A DNA stretch of 64,000 nucleotides, taken from NCBI GenBank assembly GCA_029167225.1, contig JARFNK010000010.1, positions 144,902 to 208,901 of the forward strand, in the 5' to 3' direction. Numbering within the stretch: the stretch's first letter is position 1; the number at the start of each line of letters is the position of its first letter. Source of the stretch: Sphingobium arseniciresistens. Its GTDB lineage: Bacteria; Pseudomonadota; Alphaproteobacteria; Sphingomonadales; Sphingomonadaceae. The notes below the pieces were generated by a model that saw only the letters and a list, made by a program, of their open reading frames with translations, was not told the origin of the DNA and ran no database searches. The position numbers and the translations under genes were made by a program. Shown here in pieces: positions 34,307 through 42,048 of the stretch.

Positions 34307-36610
34307 ATGAAGAGCTATCAGACGACATTCAGCATCAAAAGGCTGTGGATCATCCTGTCGGTCGGCATGGTGGTCATGTTCGGTATCCTGCTGCTGCTCG
34401 GTCAGCAGATCTATCAGCAGGCCCCGCCCATCCCCGAAGCGGTTAAATCCCAAAGCGGCGAGACGATCTTCACGCGCGCCGATATCGAAGCTGGCCAAAA
34501 TGTCTGGCAGTCGATCGGTGGCATGCAGCAGGGTTCGATCTGGGGCCATGGCAGCTATCTGGCGCCCGACTGGAGCGCGGACTGGCTGCACCGGGAGGCG
34601 GAGACCTTGCTCGCTCTGTCCACCGCGCCGCTGCCAGCTGGCCTCTCCCCAGCGCAGACCGATGCCGTGCGAAAGGCCGCGCTGCAGGAAGAAATGCGCA
34701 GGAACAGCTATGATCCCGCGTCCGGGGTCATAGCTGTCAGCGACACCCGCGCGCGCGCTATCGGGCAGGTGCAGCAGCACTTCGTCAGCCTTTATGTGGG
34801 CAGTGACCCGACCTCGCTGAAGCTGCGTCGCGACTATGCTTTTCCGGTCTATGGCACATTGTCGGCCGCGGAAGCCCGGCAGCTTACCGCTTTCTATTTC
34901 TGGACCGCCTGGGGGGCGACCACGAACCGTCCGGGCCAGACCATTACCTATACCAGCAACTGGCCGCACGAGCCTCTGGTGGGCAACAGCCCGACCACCG
35001 GCACATTGTTGTGGAGCCTTGCTTCGGTCATCCTGCTGCTCGCCGCGGCCGGCGCGCTGATCGCATATTACGCCAAGCAGTTCGACGTCTGGCGCGGCGA
35101 CATCTTGCCCGAAGGCGGCATGGCGACTTCCGACCTTCTGGGACAGGCTGTCATCACACCATCGATGCGGGCTACGGCAAAATATTTCTGGGTCGTCTGC
35201 GCGCTGTTCGTGGGGCAGGTGCTGCTCGGCATCGTCACTGCCCACTATGCGGTCGAAGGGCAAGGTCTCTACGGGCTGCCGTTCGCCGAATATCTGCCCT
35301 ACACGATCACCCGCACATGGCACACGCAGCTCGCGGTGCTGTGGATCGCCACGGCCTGGCTGGCGACCGGGCTCTACGTCGGACCGATGCTCGGGGGACG
35401 CGACCCCAGGTTCCAGCGGTTCGGCGTCAATTTCCTGTTCGTCAGTCTACTCATCATCGTCATCGGCTCCTTTGCCGGGCAATGGGCGGCCGTCCACCGC
35501 TTCTTCACCAACCTGACAGCGAATTTCTGGTTCGGGCATCAGGGCTATGAATATGTCGATCTCGGCCGCTTCTGGCAGATTTATCTCCTGATAGGTCTGT
35601 TTCTGTGGGTGGCGCTGGTCGTGCGCGCGCTCTGGCCCGTCCTGCGGCGCGAGGGCGGCAAGTCGCTCATCTATCTCGTGCTGGTGTCGGCGCTGGCCAT
35701 CGGGCTGCTGTATGGCGCCGGGCTGATGTGGGGCCAGCATACCAACATCGCCGTGATGGAATATTGGCGCTGGTGGGTGGTCCATCTGTGGGTGGAAGGC
35801 ATCTTCGAAGTCTTCGCCACGGCCATCATCTCGCTGCTGTTCGTGCAGATGGGCATCCTGCGGACCTCGACCGCCACCGTGATGGTGCTGTTCGCGACGA
35901 TCATCTTCCTGTTCGGCGGGGTTCTCGGAACCTTCCACCACCTGTATTTCAGTGGCACGCCAACGTCGGTGATCGCGGTCGGCGCGATGATCTCGGCGCT
36001 GGAAGTGGTGCCACTGCTGGTGGTCGGGTTCGAAGCCTACACACGGCACAAGGTCGAGCATGAGGCCGAATGGGAACGGATCTATCACTGGCCGTTCATG
36101 TTCTTCGCCGCCGTCCTGTTCTGGAATCTGGTCGGCGCCGGACTGTTCGGCTTCCTGATCAACCCGCCGATCGCGCTCTATTACATGCAGGGGCTGAACA
36201 CGACGGCGAACCACGGCCATGCCGCACTGTTCGGTGTCTACGGCATGCTCGGCCTTGGGCTGACGCTCTATTGCATGCGGGGGCTGACCGACGTCACGCG
36301 GTGGAACCAGAAATGGATCAGGATATCCTTCTGGTCGCTCAATATTGGCCTGGCGATGATGACCTTCCTGTCGCTGCTTCCCCAGGGTATCCTGCAAACC
36401 TATGCCAGCATCGAACATGGCTATGCCTATGCCCGCTCGGCGGAGTTTATCCATAGCCCGATCATGCAAGCGCTGGTCTGGGCAAGGGTGCCCGGCGACA
36501 TCGTCTTCGCCATCGGTGTCTTCGCGTTCGCATGGTTCATGGTCCAGGCATTCATGTTCGGCAGGAGGCCCGGTCCAGAAACGGCCGCCGTTCCAAAACC
36601 AGTGCTTTAG
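34307..36610 (+). CDS. norZ: Quinol-dependent nitric oxide reductase (qNOR, single-subunit NorB/NorZ)
   Basis: 767 residues, the length of qNOR. It has an N-terminal helix and a large periplasmic cytochrome-c-like domain (about 40-215) that lacks haem-c Cys ligands as in qNOR, then a twelve-helix haem-copper oxidase-like core (about 225-760) with His-rich segments such as HTQLAVLWIATAW, HLWVEGIFEVFATAI and GTFHHLYFSGTP. It reduces 2 NO to N2O in the inner membrane with quinol. The start follows GAGGGG. It may have its own promoter in the 108-base gap after the cupin gene. Confidence 0.95.
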   Translation: MKSYQTTFSIKRLWIILSVGMVVMFGILLLLGQQIYQQAPPIPEAVKSQSGETIFTRADIEAGQNVWQSIGGMQQGSIWGHGSYLAPDWSADWLHREAETLLALSTAPLPAGLSPAQTDAVRKAALQEEMRRNSYDPASGVIAVSDTRARAIGQVQQHFVSLYVGSDPTSLKLRRDYAFPVYGTLSAAEARQLTAFYFWTAWGATTNRPGQTITYTSNWPHEPLVGNSPTTGTLLWSLASVILLLAAAGALIAYYAKQFDVWRGDILPEGGMATSDLLGQAVITPSMRATAKYFWVVCALFVGQVLLGIVTAHYAVEGQGLYGLPFAEYLPYTITRTWHTQLAVLWIATAWLATGLYVGPMLGGRDPRFQRFGVNFLFVSLLIIVIGSFAGQWAAVHRFFTNLTANFWFGHQGYEYVDLGRFWQIYLLIGLFLWVALVVRALWPVLRREGGKSLIYLVLVSALAIGLLYGAGLMWGQHTNIAVMEYWRWWVVHLWVEGIFEVFATAIISLLFVQMGILRTSTATVMVLFATIIFLFGGVLGTFHHLYFSGTPTSVIAVGAMISALEVVPLLVVGFEAYTRHKVEHEAEWERIYHWPFMFFAAVLFWNLVGAGLFGFLINPPIALYYMQGLNTTANHGHAALFGVYGMLGLGLTLYCMRGLTDVTRWNQKWIRISFWSLNIGLAMMTFLSLLPQGILQTYASIEHGYAYARSAEFIHSPIMQALVWARVPGDIVFAIGVFAFAWFMVQAFMFGRRPGPETAAVPKPVL

Positions 36611-37008
36611 ATCCGCCACTCCGCTCCCGACCGCACCTTGGATTTCAACGGAGAGTCGGCTAATTTCCGGCCTTGGTCGGGAGCGAATAGTGCCTTTTCG
36701 CCGTAAAGCGACTTCAGGATCGCCGGATAGCCTCGCCTGATAGAGCCTGCGGTCACTTCACGACCTTGCCTCTATCAGGGTCTCGGCGCCTCCCCAGCCG
36801 ACGCTTCCCAATATGCTATGGCTCCAAGTTTATCGCCACTGCCGTGCAGACTTGGCCCGCCCAGATCGGCGTGAAGACGCTCCACATCACGCCGCGCTGG
36901 CTTGATCCAGACGGGCGCATGCTGCCACGAATCGATGGTATGAAGCACTCCTCCCGACAGAGTAGCTCACATCGGTTCGACACCTTCGCCAGCCGAACTG
37001 CAAGGTTA
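36611..37008. other. 398-base gap with two inverted repeats, no gene
   Basis: Between norZ and the IS element I see no convincing gene. An 11-base inverted repeat CGCTCCCGACC (36622-36632) pairs with 36675-36685 across 42 bases, and a 10-base repeat CCTGATAGAG (36736-36745) pairs with 36770-36779. Either may end norZ transcription. The remaining frames look like noise or remnants of a gene broken by the IS. Confidence 0.5.
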
Positions 37009-37050
37009 GCGTCCGCGCTCGTGGTGTAATTTCTGGTGTAGATTGAGATG

Positions 37051-37086
37051 ATCGCATGGGGTGGGGCATGCCCCACCCCATGCGAT
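37051..37086. repeat. Perfect 36-bp palindrome inside the IS
   Basis: Positions 37051-37068 are the exact reverse complement of 37069-37086, with no loop. It sits between the left end and the transposase start (70 bases before it). It could form a hairpin in read-through RNA that hides the ribosome site, a known way for transposons to limit transposase made from outside promoters, or act as a protein site or terminator. Confidence 0.85.
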
Positions 37087-37155
37087 TTCGATCTCGGTGG
37101 CCACCGGGCTCATCGGTAAGGTGGAGTTACCACACTTCACACGCCCACCGAGGAG

Positions 37156-38376
37156 TTGATCCCGATGACCGACGACAGACTACCGCTTGCCGAGCTGATG
37201 GCGAAGACTGGAGATGGAGATTTCCTGCGCACGATCGCCGAGAGCGTATTACAGATCATCATGGAGGCCGACGTCGATGGCCTGGTCGGCGCTAGCCGAC
37301 ACGAGCGCTCCGGCGACCGGACGACCTGGCGGAACGGCTACCGCGACCGCAGCCTCGATACCCGGCTCGGCACGCTCAACCTGAGGATTCCCAAGCTACG
37401 GACCGGCGCCTACTTCCCTGGCTTCCTGGAACCCAGGAAGACCGTCGAGAAGGCGCTGGTCGCGGTGATCCAGGAGGCGTGGATCGCCGGCGTCAGCACC
37501 CGGCGTGTCGACGAGCTGGTGCAGGCCATGGGCATGACCGGCATCTCCAAATCCTCGGTGTCCAAGCTGTGCAAGGATATCGACGAACGTGTCCATGCCT
37601 TCCTTAAGCGGCCGCTCACCGGCGACTGGCCCTACCTCTGGCTCGATGCTACCTACCTCAAGGTGCGCGAGGGCGGGCGGATCGTCAGTGTCGCCGCGAT
37701 AATAGCCGTTGCCGTCAACACCGAGGGCAAGCGCGAAATCGTTGGCCTTCACATTGGACCCTCCGAAGCCGAGCCATTCTGGTCGAGCTTCCTCAAGGAC
37801 CTCGCACGCCGCGGACTGACCGGCGTGAAGCTGGTCATCTCCGATGCCCACGAGGGCCTCAAGGCAGCGATCACTCGCGTGCTCAGCGCCACCTGGCAGC
37901 GGTGCCGCGTCCACTTCATGCGCAATGCCCTGGCCTACGTGCCCAAGGGCCAGAACACCGTCGTCGCCGCTGCCATCCGCCAGGTCTTCCTCCAGCCCGA
38001 CCATGCCGCCGCGACACAGGTCTGGCGCCAGGTCGCCGACCAGTTGCGTACCCGCTGGCCAAAGCTCGGCGCCTGCATGGACGATGCCGAGCACGACGTG
38101 CTGGCCTACATGACCTTCCCCGAGCAGCACCGCGTCAAATTACATTCCACCAATCCACTGGAACGCCTGAACAAGGAAGTGAAGCGCCGCGCCGATGTCG
38201 TCGGCATCTTCCCGAACGAGGATAGCATCATCCGCCTCGTCGGCGCCGTCCTGCTGGAGCAGAATGACGAATACCAGCTCCAGCACCGCTACATGCAGAT
38301 CGAGGGCATGGCCGCCCTTGCTACACCAATGATCGAGGAGGCACAGCCGCTACAGATTACACCCAAGGCCGCCTGA
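37156..38376 (+). CDS. IS256/Mutator-family transposase
   Basis: 406 residues, the usual length. DDE motifs are visible: D in WLDATYLKVREGG, D in VISDAHEGLKAAI and E in NPLERLNKEVKRR, with the Cys/His-containing insertion RCRVHFMRNAL between the last two. The start lies within the IS; GTG/ATG (37156) gives an N-terminal ADVDGLVGASRHERS block typical of the family. It catalyses excision and insertion through an RNase H-like active site. The gene seems complete, so the element may be active. Confidence 0.95.
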   Translation: MIPMTDDRLPLAELMAKTGDGDFLRTIAESVLQIIMEADVDGLVGASRHERSGDRTTWRNGYRDRSLDTRLGTLNLRIPKLRTGAYFPGFLEPRKTVEKALVAVIQEAWIAGVSTRRVDELVQAMGMTGISKSSVSKLCKDIDERVHAFLKRPLTGDWPYLWLDATYLKVREGGRIVSVAAIIAVAVNTEGKREIVGLHIGPSEAEPFWSSFLKDLARRGLTGVKLVISDAHEGLKAAITRVLSATWQRCRVHFMRNALAYVPKGQNTVVAAAIRQVFLQPDHAAATQVWRQVADQLRTRWPKLGACMDDAEHDVLAYMTFPEQHRVKLHSTNPLERLNKEVKRRADVVGIFPNEDSIIRLVGAVLLEQNDEYQLQHRYMQIEGMAALATPMIEEAQPLQITPKAA

Positions 38377-39836
38377 AAATGCAGCCCGCTGGCCACACCC
38401 AATTCTACACCACATTGACGGACGCGACCACTGCAAGCCCAAGGCGGTAATTCCCCAAGGTCGATTAGCTCGGCCCGGACAAGGCCATCCAGAGCCTCGG
38501 GAAACATGCGGACCACAGCCCACCATACGACATGCCCCGGATCGATCTGGGTCTGCGCATCGCGGGCATTGCCGAGGATTTTCTGAAGGGAAGGACGGCC
38601 CAGCAAGTCGGCGAACGGCGTGTTCTCTACAAACGCCTGCAACAGGTTGGCGTACGGCAGAAAGTCCGCCCCGCTAAACTTGCTGTTCAGCATCGCCAGG
38701 AGGGCGCCATCGCCAGAATGGCGTGTGATATAAAGCGTGTCCGTCCCCTGTTCGGCACTGTGCGCCACTGAGCAGAAGATCGCGAACAGAGAGGCAAGAT
38801 GGGCTTGCGCCCGATCGGAATGGCTTGCCCAATAGTCGTCCTTCCATTTCGACAGGTCCGGAACCTGGCCGCAGATAGACGTCCATGCCGGGGCGAAGCG
38901 TTCGCTGTAGAATGGGGAGTTCGGCCTCTCTCGCTGTGCGTGCTGAAGCGCCTTCCACCAATGGTTGCGAACCTCTCGGCAGTAGGCAGTCAGCCGGTCG
39001 CTGCGTCGATCTTCCAGGAACACCGAACGTCCCGAAGCGGTATTGAGATCGTCGAGCCTGACAAGTCGGGGCTCGAGATACCCTCCCTGACCATCTTCGA
39101 GATAGCAGCTCAGGATAAGGGTGCCGCTATCGATGGAGGCTGACTGGGCGGCGTCATCGAACAGGAATGCGTTGCCCCTCTGCATCGTGATAACGTCGTG
39201 GAAGCCTTGAGGCAGCGGGCTTTCCAGTTCCCGGAAGATCCAGATCAGCCGCACTCCTTCGCGTTCGTAGTGCAGATGGCGGGCAGCGATCTCGGGGGCG
39301 AATGGTTTCGAGAGCTGGACTTCCAGGGCGAACCGGCCAAGCTCGCCCATGTCGAGAAAGACGTCCGGCCATCGGCCGCGCTGATGAATCGCCGGTCGCA
39401 GATAGGTGTCGACCGCCGACGCGGCACATCGCGGATCGGCTTTGGCCAAGGCCTCTATCGTCTGACACAGATGACGGTGGAGCGCGGATTCCTGGTGACC
39501 ATGATATTGTGCGGCGCGCGCCGCGTCGGGCGTCATTGTGCCGCCCTCGTGCCAGGGGCAGCCCTTGGGAGCCTCTGGAAAATGATAATAGAGGGGCATG
39601 TGATCGCCATCGGCAACCGCCTGTGCGCGAATGAAGACGCCGCCGCCGCAAATCCGGCATCGCGCGAGAGGGCGCGCGGGTTCGTCACGGCGCCGCAGGT
39701 TGATCTCGGTCCGCAGATGTTCCCACCGCTCGCGCGGCATAGCCATCAAGGCCTCGATCGATACCGCGCCGCGGGGCAGATCGAAATCGGCTATCCGGAT
39801 GGTGCGCTGCCGCTCAGACGACCGCATGGTGCCCAC
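38289..39836 (-). CDS. CoiA/DUF6035-like nuclease-family protein, C-terminus probably cut by the IS
   Basis: The open frame runs to a stop at 38289, but the last ~45 codons (from about 38425) are the right end of the IS256 element, so the native C-terminus is probably lost. The N-terminal ~75 residues carry a CRICGGGV zinc-like knuckle; residues ~170-195 (RWPDVFLDMGELGRFALEVQ) show the D-x-E-x-Q pattern of PD-(D/E)XK nucleases as in CoiA; the rest is unassigned, with CxxxxH-like segments. Resembles the DUF6035 family. It is the last gene of the leftward operon from 45024 and lies 31 bases after the 113-residue gene. Confidence 0.65.
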   Translation of the reverse strand: MGTMRSSERQRTIRIADFDLPRGAVSIEALMAMPRERWEHLRTEINLRRRDEPARPLARCRICGGGVFIRAQAVADGDHMPLYYHFPEAPKGCPWHEGGTMTPDAARAAQYHGHQESALHRHLCQTIEALAKADPRCAASAVDTYLRPAIHQRGRWPDVFLDMGELGRFALEVQLSKPFAPEIAARHLHYEREGVRLIWIFRELESPLPQGFHDVITMQRGNAFLFDDAAQSASIDSGTLILSCYLEDGQGGYLEPRLVRLDDLNTASGRSVFLEDRRSDRLTAYCREVRNHWWKALQHAQRERPNSPFYSERFAPAWTSICGQVPDLSKWKDDYWASHSDRAQAHLASLFAIFCSVAHSAEQGTDTLYITRHSGDGALLAMLNSKFSGADFLPYANLLQAFVENTPFADLLGRPSLQKILGNARDAQTQIDPGHVVWWAVVRMFPEALDGLVRAELIDLGELPPWACSGRVRQCGVELGVASGLHFQAALGVICSGCASSIIGVARAAMPSICM

Positions 39837-39867
39837 GTCCTTGCAGCTTCATGGGCATGTCCATGCC

Positions 39868-40209
39868 TCAGCGGCGATCGTAACGGTTGATCCGTGCCAG
39901 CGACAACAATCCGAGGGGATCGACGAGCAGGATTTTCTGGACGCCCGCCTCGGCCGCGCGCAACTTGGCCTTGTGCATGAGTTCAAGCGCCGGGAATTCG
40001 AAGCCACTGAGCTTGCGCGGAGCGGCGATCTCGGGTGTCACCGGCCCCGTGAGGTCCATCTCCAGTTCGGCGACGATGGATTGGACCGCGCCCCCGGGAC
40101 GGTCGACATAGACCGCGAAATAAGGCTCGCCATCGGCGATGGCTTGCTCATTGAGAACGATTTCGGCCAACAAACCCCCCATGTCACGATGAGAACTTTT
40201 ATAGAACAT
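39868..40209 (-). CDS. 113-residue protein of unknown function
   Basis: Residues 10-110 read as one compact alpha/beta domain (GGLLAEIVLNEQAIADGEPY, then FAVYVDRPGGAVQSIVAELE, and KILLVDPLGLLSLARINRYD at the end). No signal peptide, membrane helix or Cys motif. No family recognised. It follows the GNAT gene by 44 bases and precedes the CoiA-like gene by 31, so it belongs to the operon. Confidence 0.5.
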   Translation of the reverse strand: MFYKSSHRDMGGLLAEIVLNEQAIADGEPYFAVYVDRPGGAVQSIVAELEMDLTGPVTPEIAAPRKLSGFEFPALELMHKAKLRAAEAGVQKILLVDPLGLLSLARINRYDRR

Positions 40210-40253
40210 CGTGCCGCCCGCGCAACCCGGACAGTGCCGTACCGACTCGCCGA

Positions 40254-41003
40254 TCAGGCGCGCGGGTCACACGGTTCCACTGCGTCCACATAGAAAGCGC
40301 CGCCTTTCCAGTCGCGGACGACGCCAGATTCTTCGGCTTCCTCATATTTTGCTTTGGAGAAGCAACGAACCACGCCGTCCACTTCGATCTTGACGGCCAG
40401 ATCACGCCCTTCCGGTTCATCGTCGCACAGGCCGACGACCCGGCGTTCGAGCATGATGGTGCCATCGTCCAGGCGGCCGCCCCGAACCTGGTGGGCCGCG
40501 ATGGGTGGCGTTTCCTCGCGGCCATAGGTGGCGCGCTCAGGATAAAAGCTGATCACGACCTCTGCCGACGGCAGCTCCGGCGGAACGTCGAAGGTTCGCG
40601 TGAGCACGCGCCGGGCGGTCACCTTCGCAAACTCGCGCATGTCGCCGAAGCGCACGAAGCCGTGCCGCTGCCAGAACGTCCAGGAACTGCGCGGCGAACA
40701 TTCGATCGAGAGGACATTGATGCCATCGATCCTGGCGCGTTCGAGCGACGCGGCGAACAGCGCGTCGCCGAGGCCCTTGCGCCGCCAGTCCTTGCGGACA
40801 CTGACAATGTCCGCAGCATAAATTCCGACCTGGAACGCGACGGCTTCCCCACCCTTGCGAACCACCCAGAGGTCTTCCAGTTCGAGCGAGCGCTCGATGA
40901 TTGCACGATTGCACCAGAAACCATCGCCATCCTCGGCATGTTCCCGCTCGAGCCAACCCAGGACCGTCGTCAAATCCGACGCGGTCGCCTTTTCGATTTC
41001 CAA
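40254..41003 (-). CDS. GNAT-family N-acetyltransferase with C-terminal extension
   Basis: 249 residues. Residues ~1-140 form a GNAT domain; the acetyl-CoA motif is R-R-K-G-L-G-D-A (WRRKGLGDALFAASLERARI) and the beta4-helix segment AADIVSVRKDWRR precedes it, with FWQRHGFVRFGD closing the fold. The remaining ~110 residues are a separate, mostly beta region ending in DAVEPCDPRA. The acetylated substrate (protein, tRNA or small molecule) cannot be told. GNAT proteins are frequent effectors or modifiers in toxin-antitoxin and defence operons, which fits the company here. Confidence 0.8.
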   Translation of the reverse strand: MEIEKATASDLTTVLGWLEREHAEDGDGFWCNRAIIERSLELEDLWVVRKGGEAVAFQVGIYAADIVSVRKDWRRKGLGDALFAASLERARIDGINVLSIECSPRSSWTFWQRHGFVRFGDMREFAKVTARRVLTRTFDVPPELPSAEVVISFYPERATYGREETPPIAAHQVRGGRLDDGTIMLERRVVGLCDDEPEGRDLAVKIEVDGVVRCFSKAKYEEAEESGVVRDWKGGAFYVDAVEPCDPRA

Positions 41004-41054
41004 TTCTGTCTTCCTTCGCCTGGCGGTCCGGCAACCCGCTGACCTGTCGGGGGG

Positions 41055-42025
41055 TCAAGGTTTCTTTTTGGGCTTCGGTTTGGCCTTGGGCCTGCTGGAT
41101 TTCGCCTTCGCCGGGCTCTTGGCAGGTGCGGGCGTCGCCGCAGCAGCCCCGATATTCTCGCCGACCGTGCCGCCGGAGCGCGTCGTGGGCACTGCATCAA
41201 GTTCCTGAAGAGCGAGACGGCGCTCGAGGCGCACGCACATCCTGGTCATTTCGATCAGGATCGTGGCGTCCTTGGCAGTGACGGTGGGCGCGTTCGTGGC
41301 GCCGTGACCTGCCAGCGGCTCGACGTTCCGGCGGTTATAGGTCGCAAGGATGTAGTCCAGAAGGGGTTCGGGCAGCTCCGAGCGTTTGCGGTAGCCGTCG
41401 AACAGGCTGGCCAGGGTCTTGTTCTCGACGTTCGGATTGTTGAAGACCAGCTTCGCGAGCGTTTCGAAGATATTGGCGCTGGCGTGCAGGACGCCGGCAT
41501 AGTCCTTGGCCTCGAACGCTTGGTCCATCCGCTGCGACAGAATACGGATGTTGGGATGATCGGGATCGACATTCTCTTCCTCCAGTTCTGTCTCGGAGAG
41601 AATCGTAACCTCGATATCCTCGTCGAAGCCTTCGATCTTGAATCGGACCGAACTGTTGTCCTCGGCGAGGACCTTGTTGACCGACCACATGTCGAGCATC
41701 CCCTGCTGGACCATGTCCGCGAGGATTTCGACAAGCTGCACGGTGTCCGGCCGTCGCATGATGAGTTCGGTCTCGGCGATATGCCAACCGAACTCCTCGC
41801 TCATGTACATCCCCATGTCGTCGGGCTCGAGGCGGTAGATCGGAAGATCGAGAACCGTCCGCCCGACGTTGATGAAGTGTGATTGCGGTTGATGAGGCTG
41901 ACATTGTTGTCGTTGCTGGCGCAGCGCTTGCGCACCAACCGGGTCAGCTTGAGCCTCGCTTCGTTGGAAATGACCTCCGATTCGAGATTCTTCTTGTCTA
42001 CTTTCGAAAGACCCATGAAATACAC
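41055..42025 (-). pseudogene. Abi_C (abortive infection) family protein, frameshifted near 41874
   Basis: The gene starts at GTG 42025 (AAGGGG upstream; ATG 42016 is an alternative) and reads about 50 codons (MGLSKVDKKNLESEVISNEA ... LINRNH). At about 41870-41880 the frame changes: the downstream frame resumes with FINVGRTVLDLPIYRLEP and reads to 41055. One missing base explains it. The downstream part ends with an Abi_C domain (about HASANIFETLAKLVFNNPNV ... GHGATNAP ... LERRLAL) and a Lys/Pro/Ala-rich tail. Abi_C proteins contribute to phage-triggered growth arrest. It is either a pseudogene, a sequencing error, or a recoded gene. Confidence 0.7.
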
Positions 42026-42048
42026 CGCAGCACCCCTTCAGGCTGTTC

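Larger units (their letters stand above)
37009..38425 (+). mobile_element. IS256-family insertion sequence
   Basis: About 1.4 kb holding one Mutator/IS256 transposase. Ends are imperfect inverted repeats: the left end has GCGTCCG, five bases, then GTGGTGTA (37009-37028), and the right end carries the same words in inverse orientation, TACACCAC (38406-38413) and CGGACGC (38419-38425), with the same five-base spacing. I could not see an 8-base target duplication outside these limits, so exact borders may be off by several bases. The right end lies within the open frame of the CoiA/DUF6035-like gene. Confidence 0.75.

Noticed and set aside
36766-37076. Open frames left of the IS on both strands
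   Set aside because: Run into the IS end and have no recognisable family; possibly debris of a broken gene.
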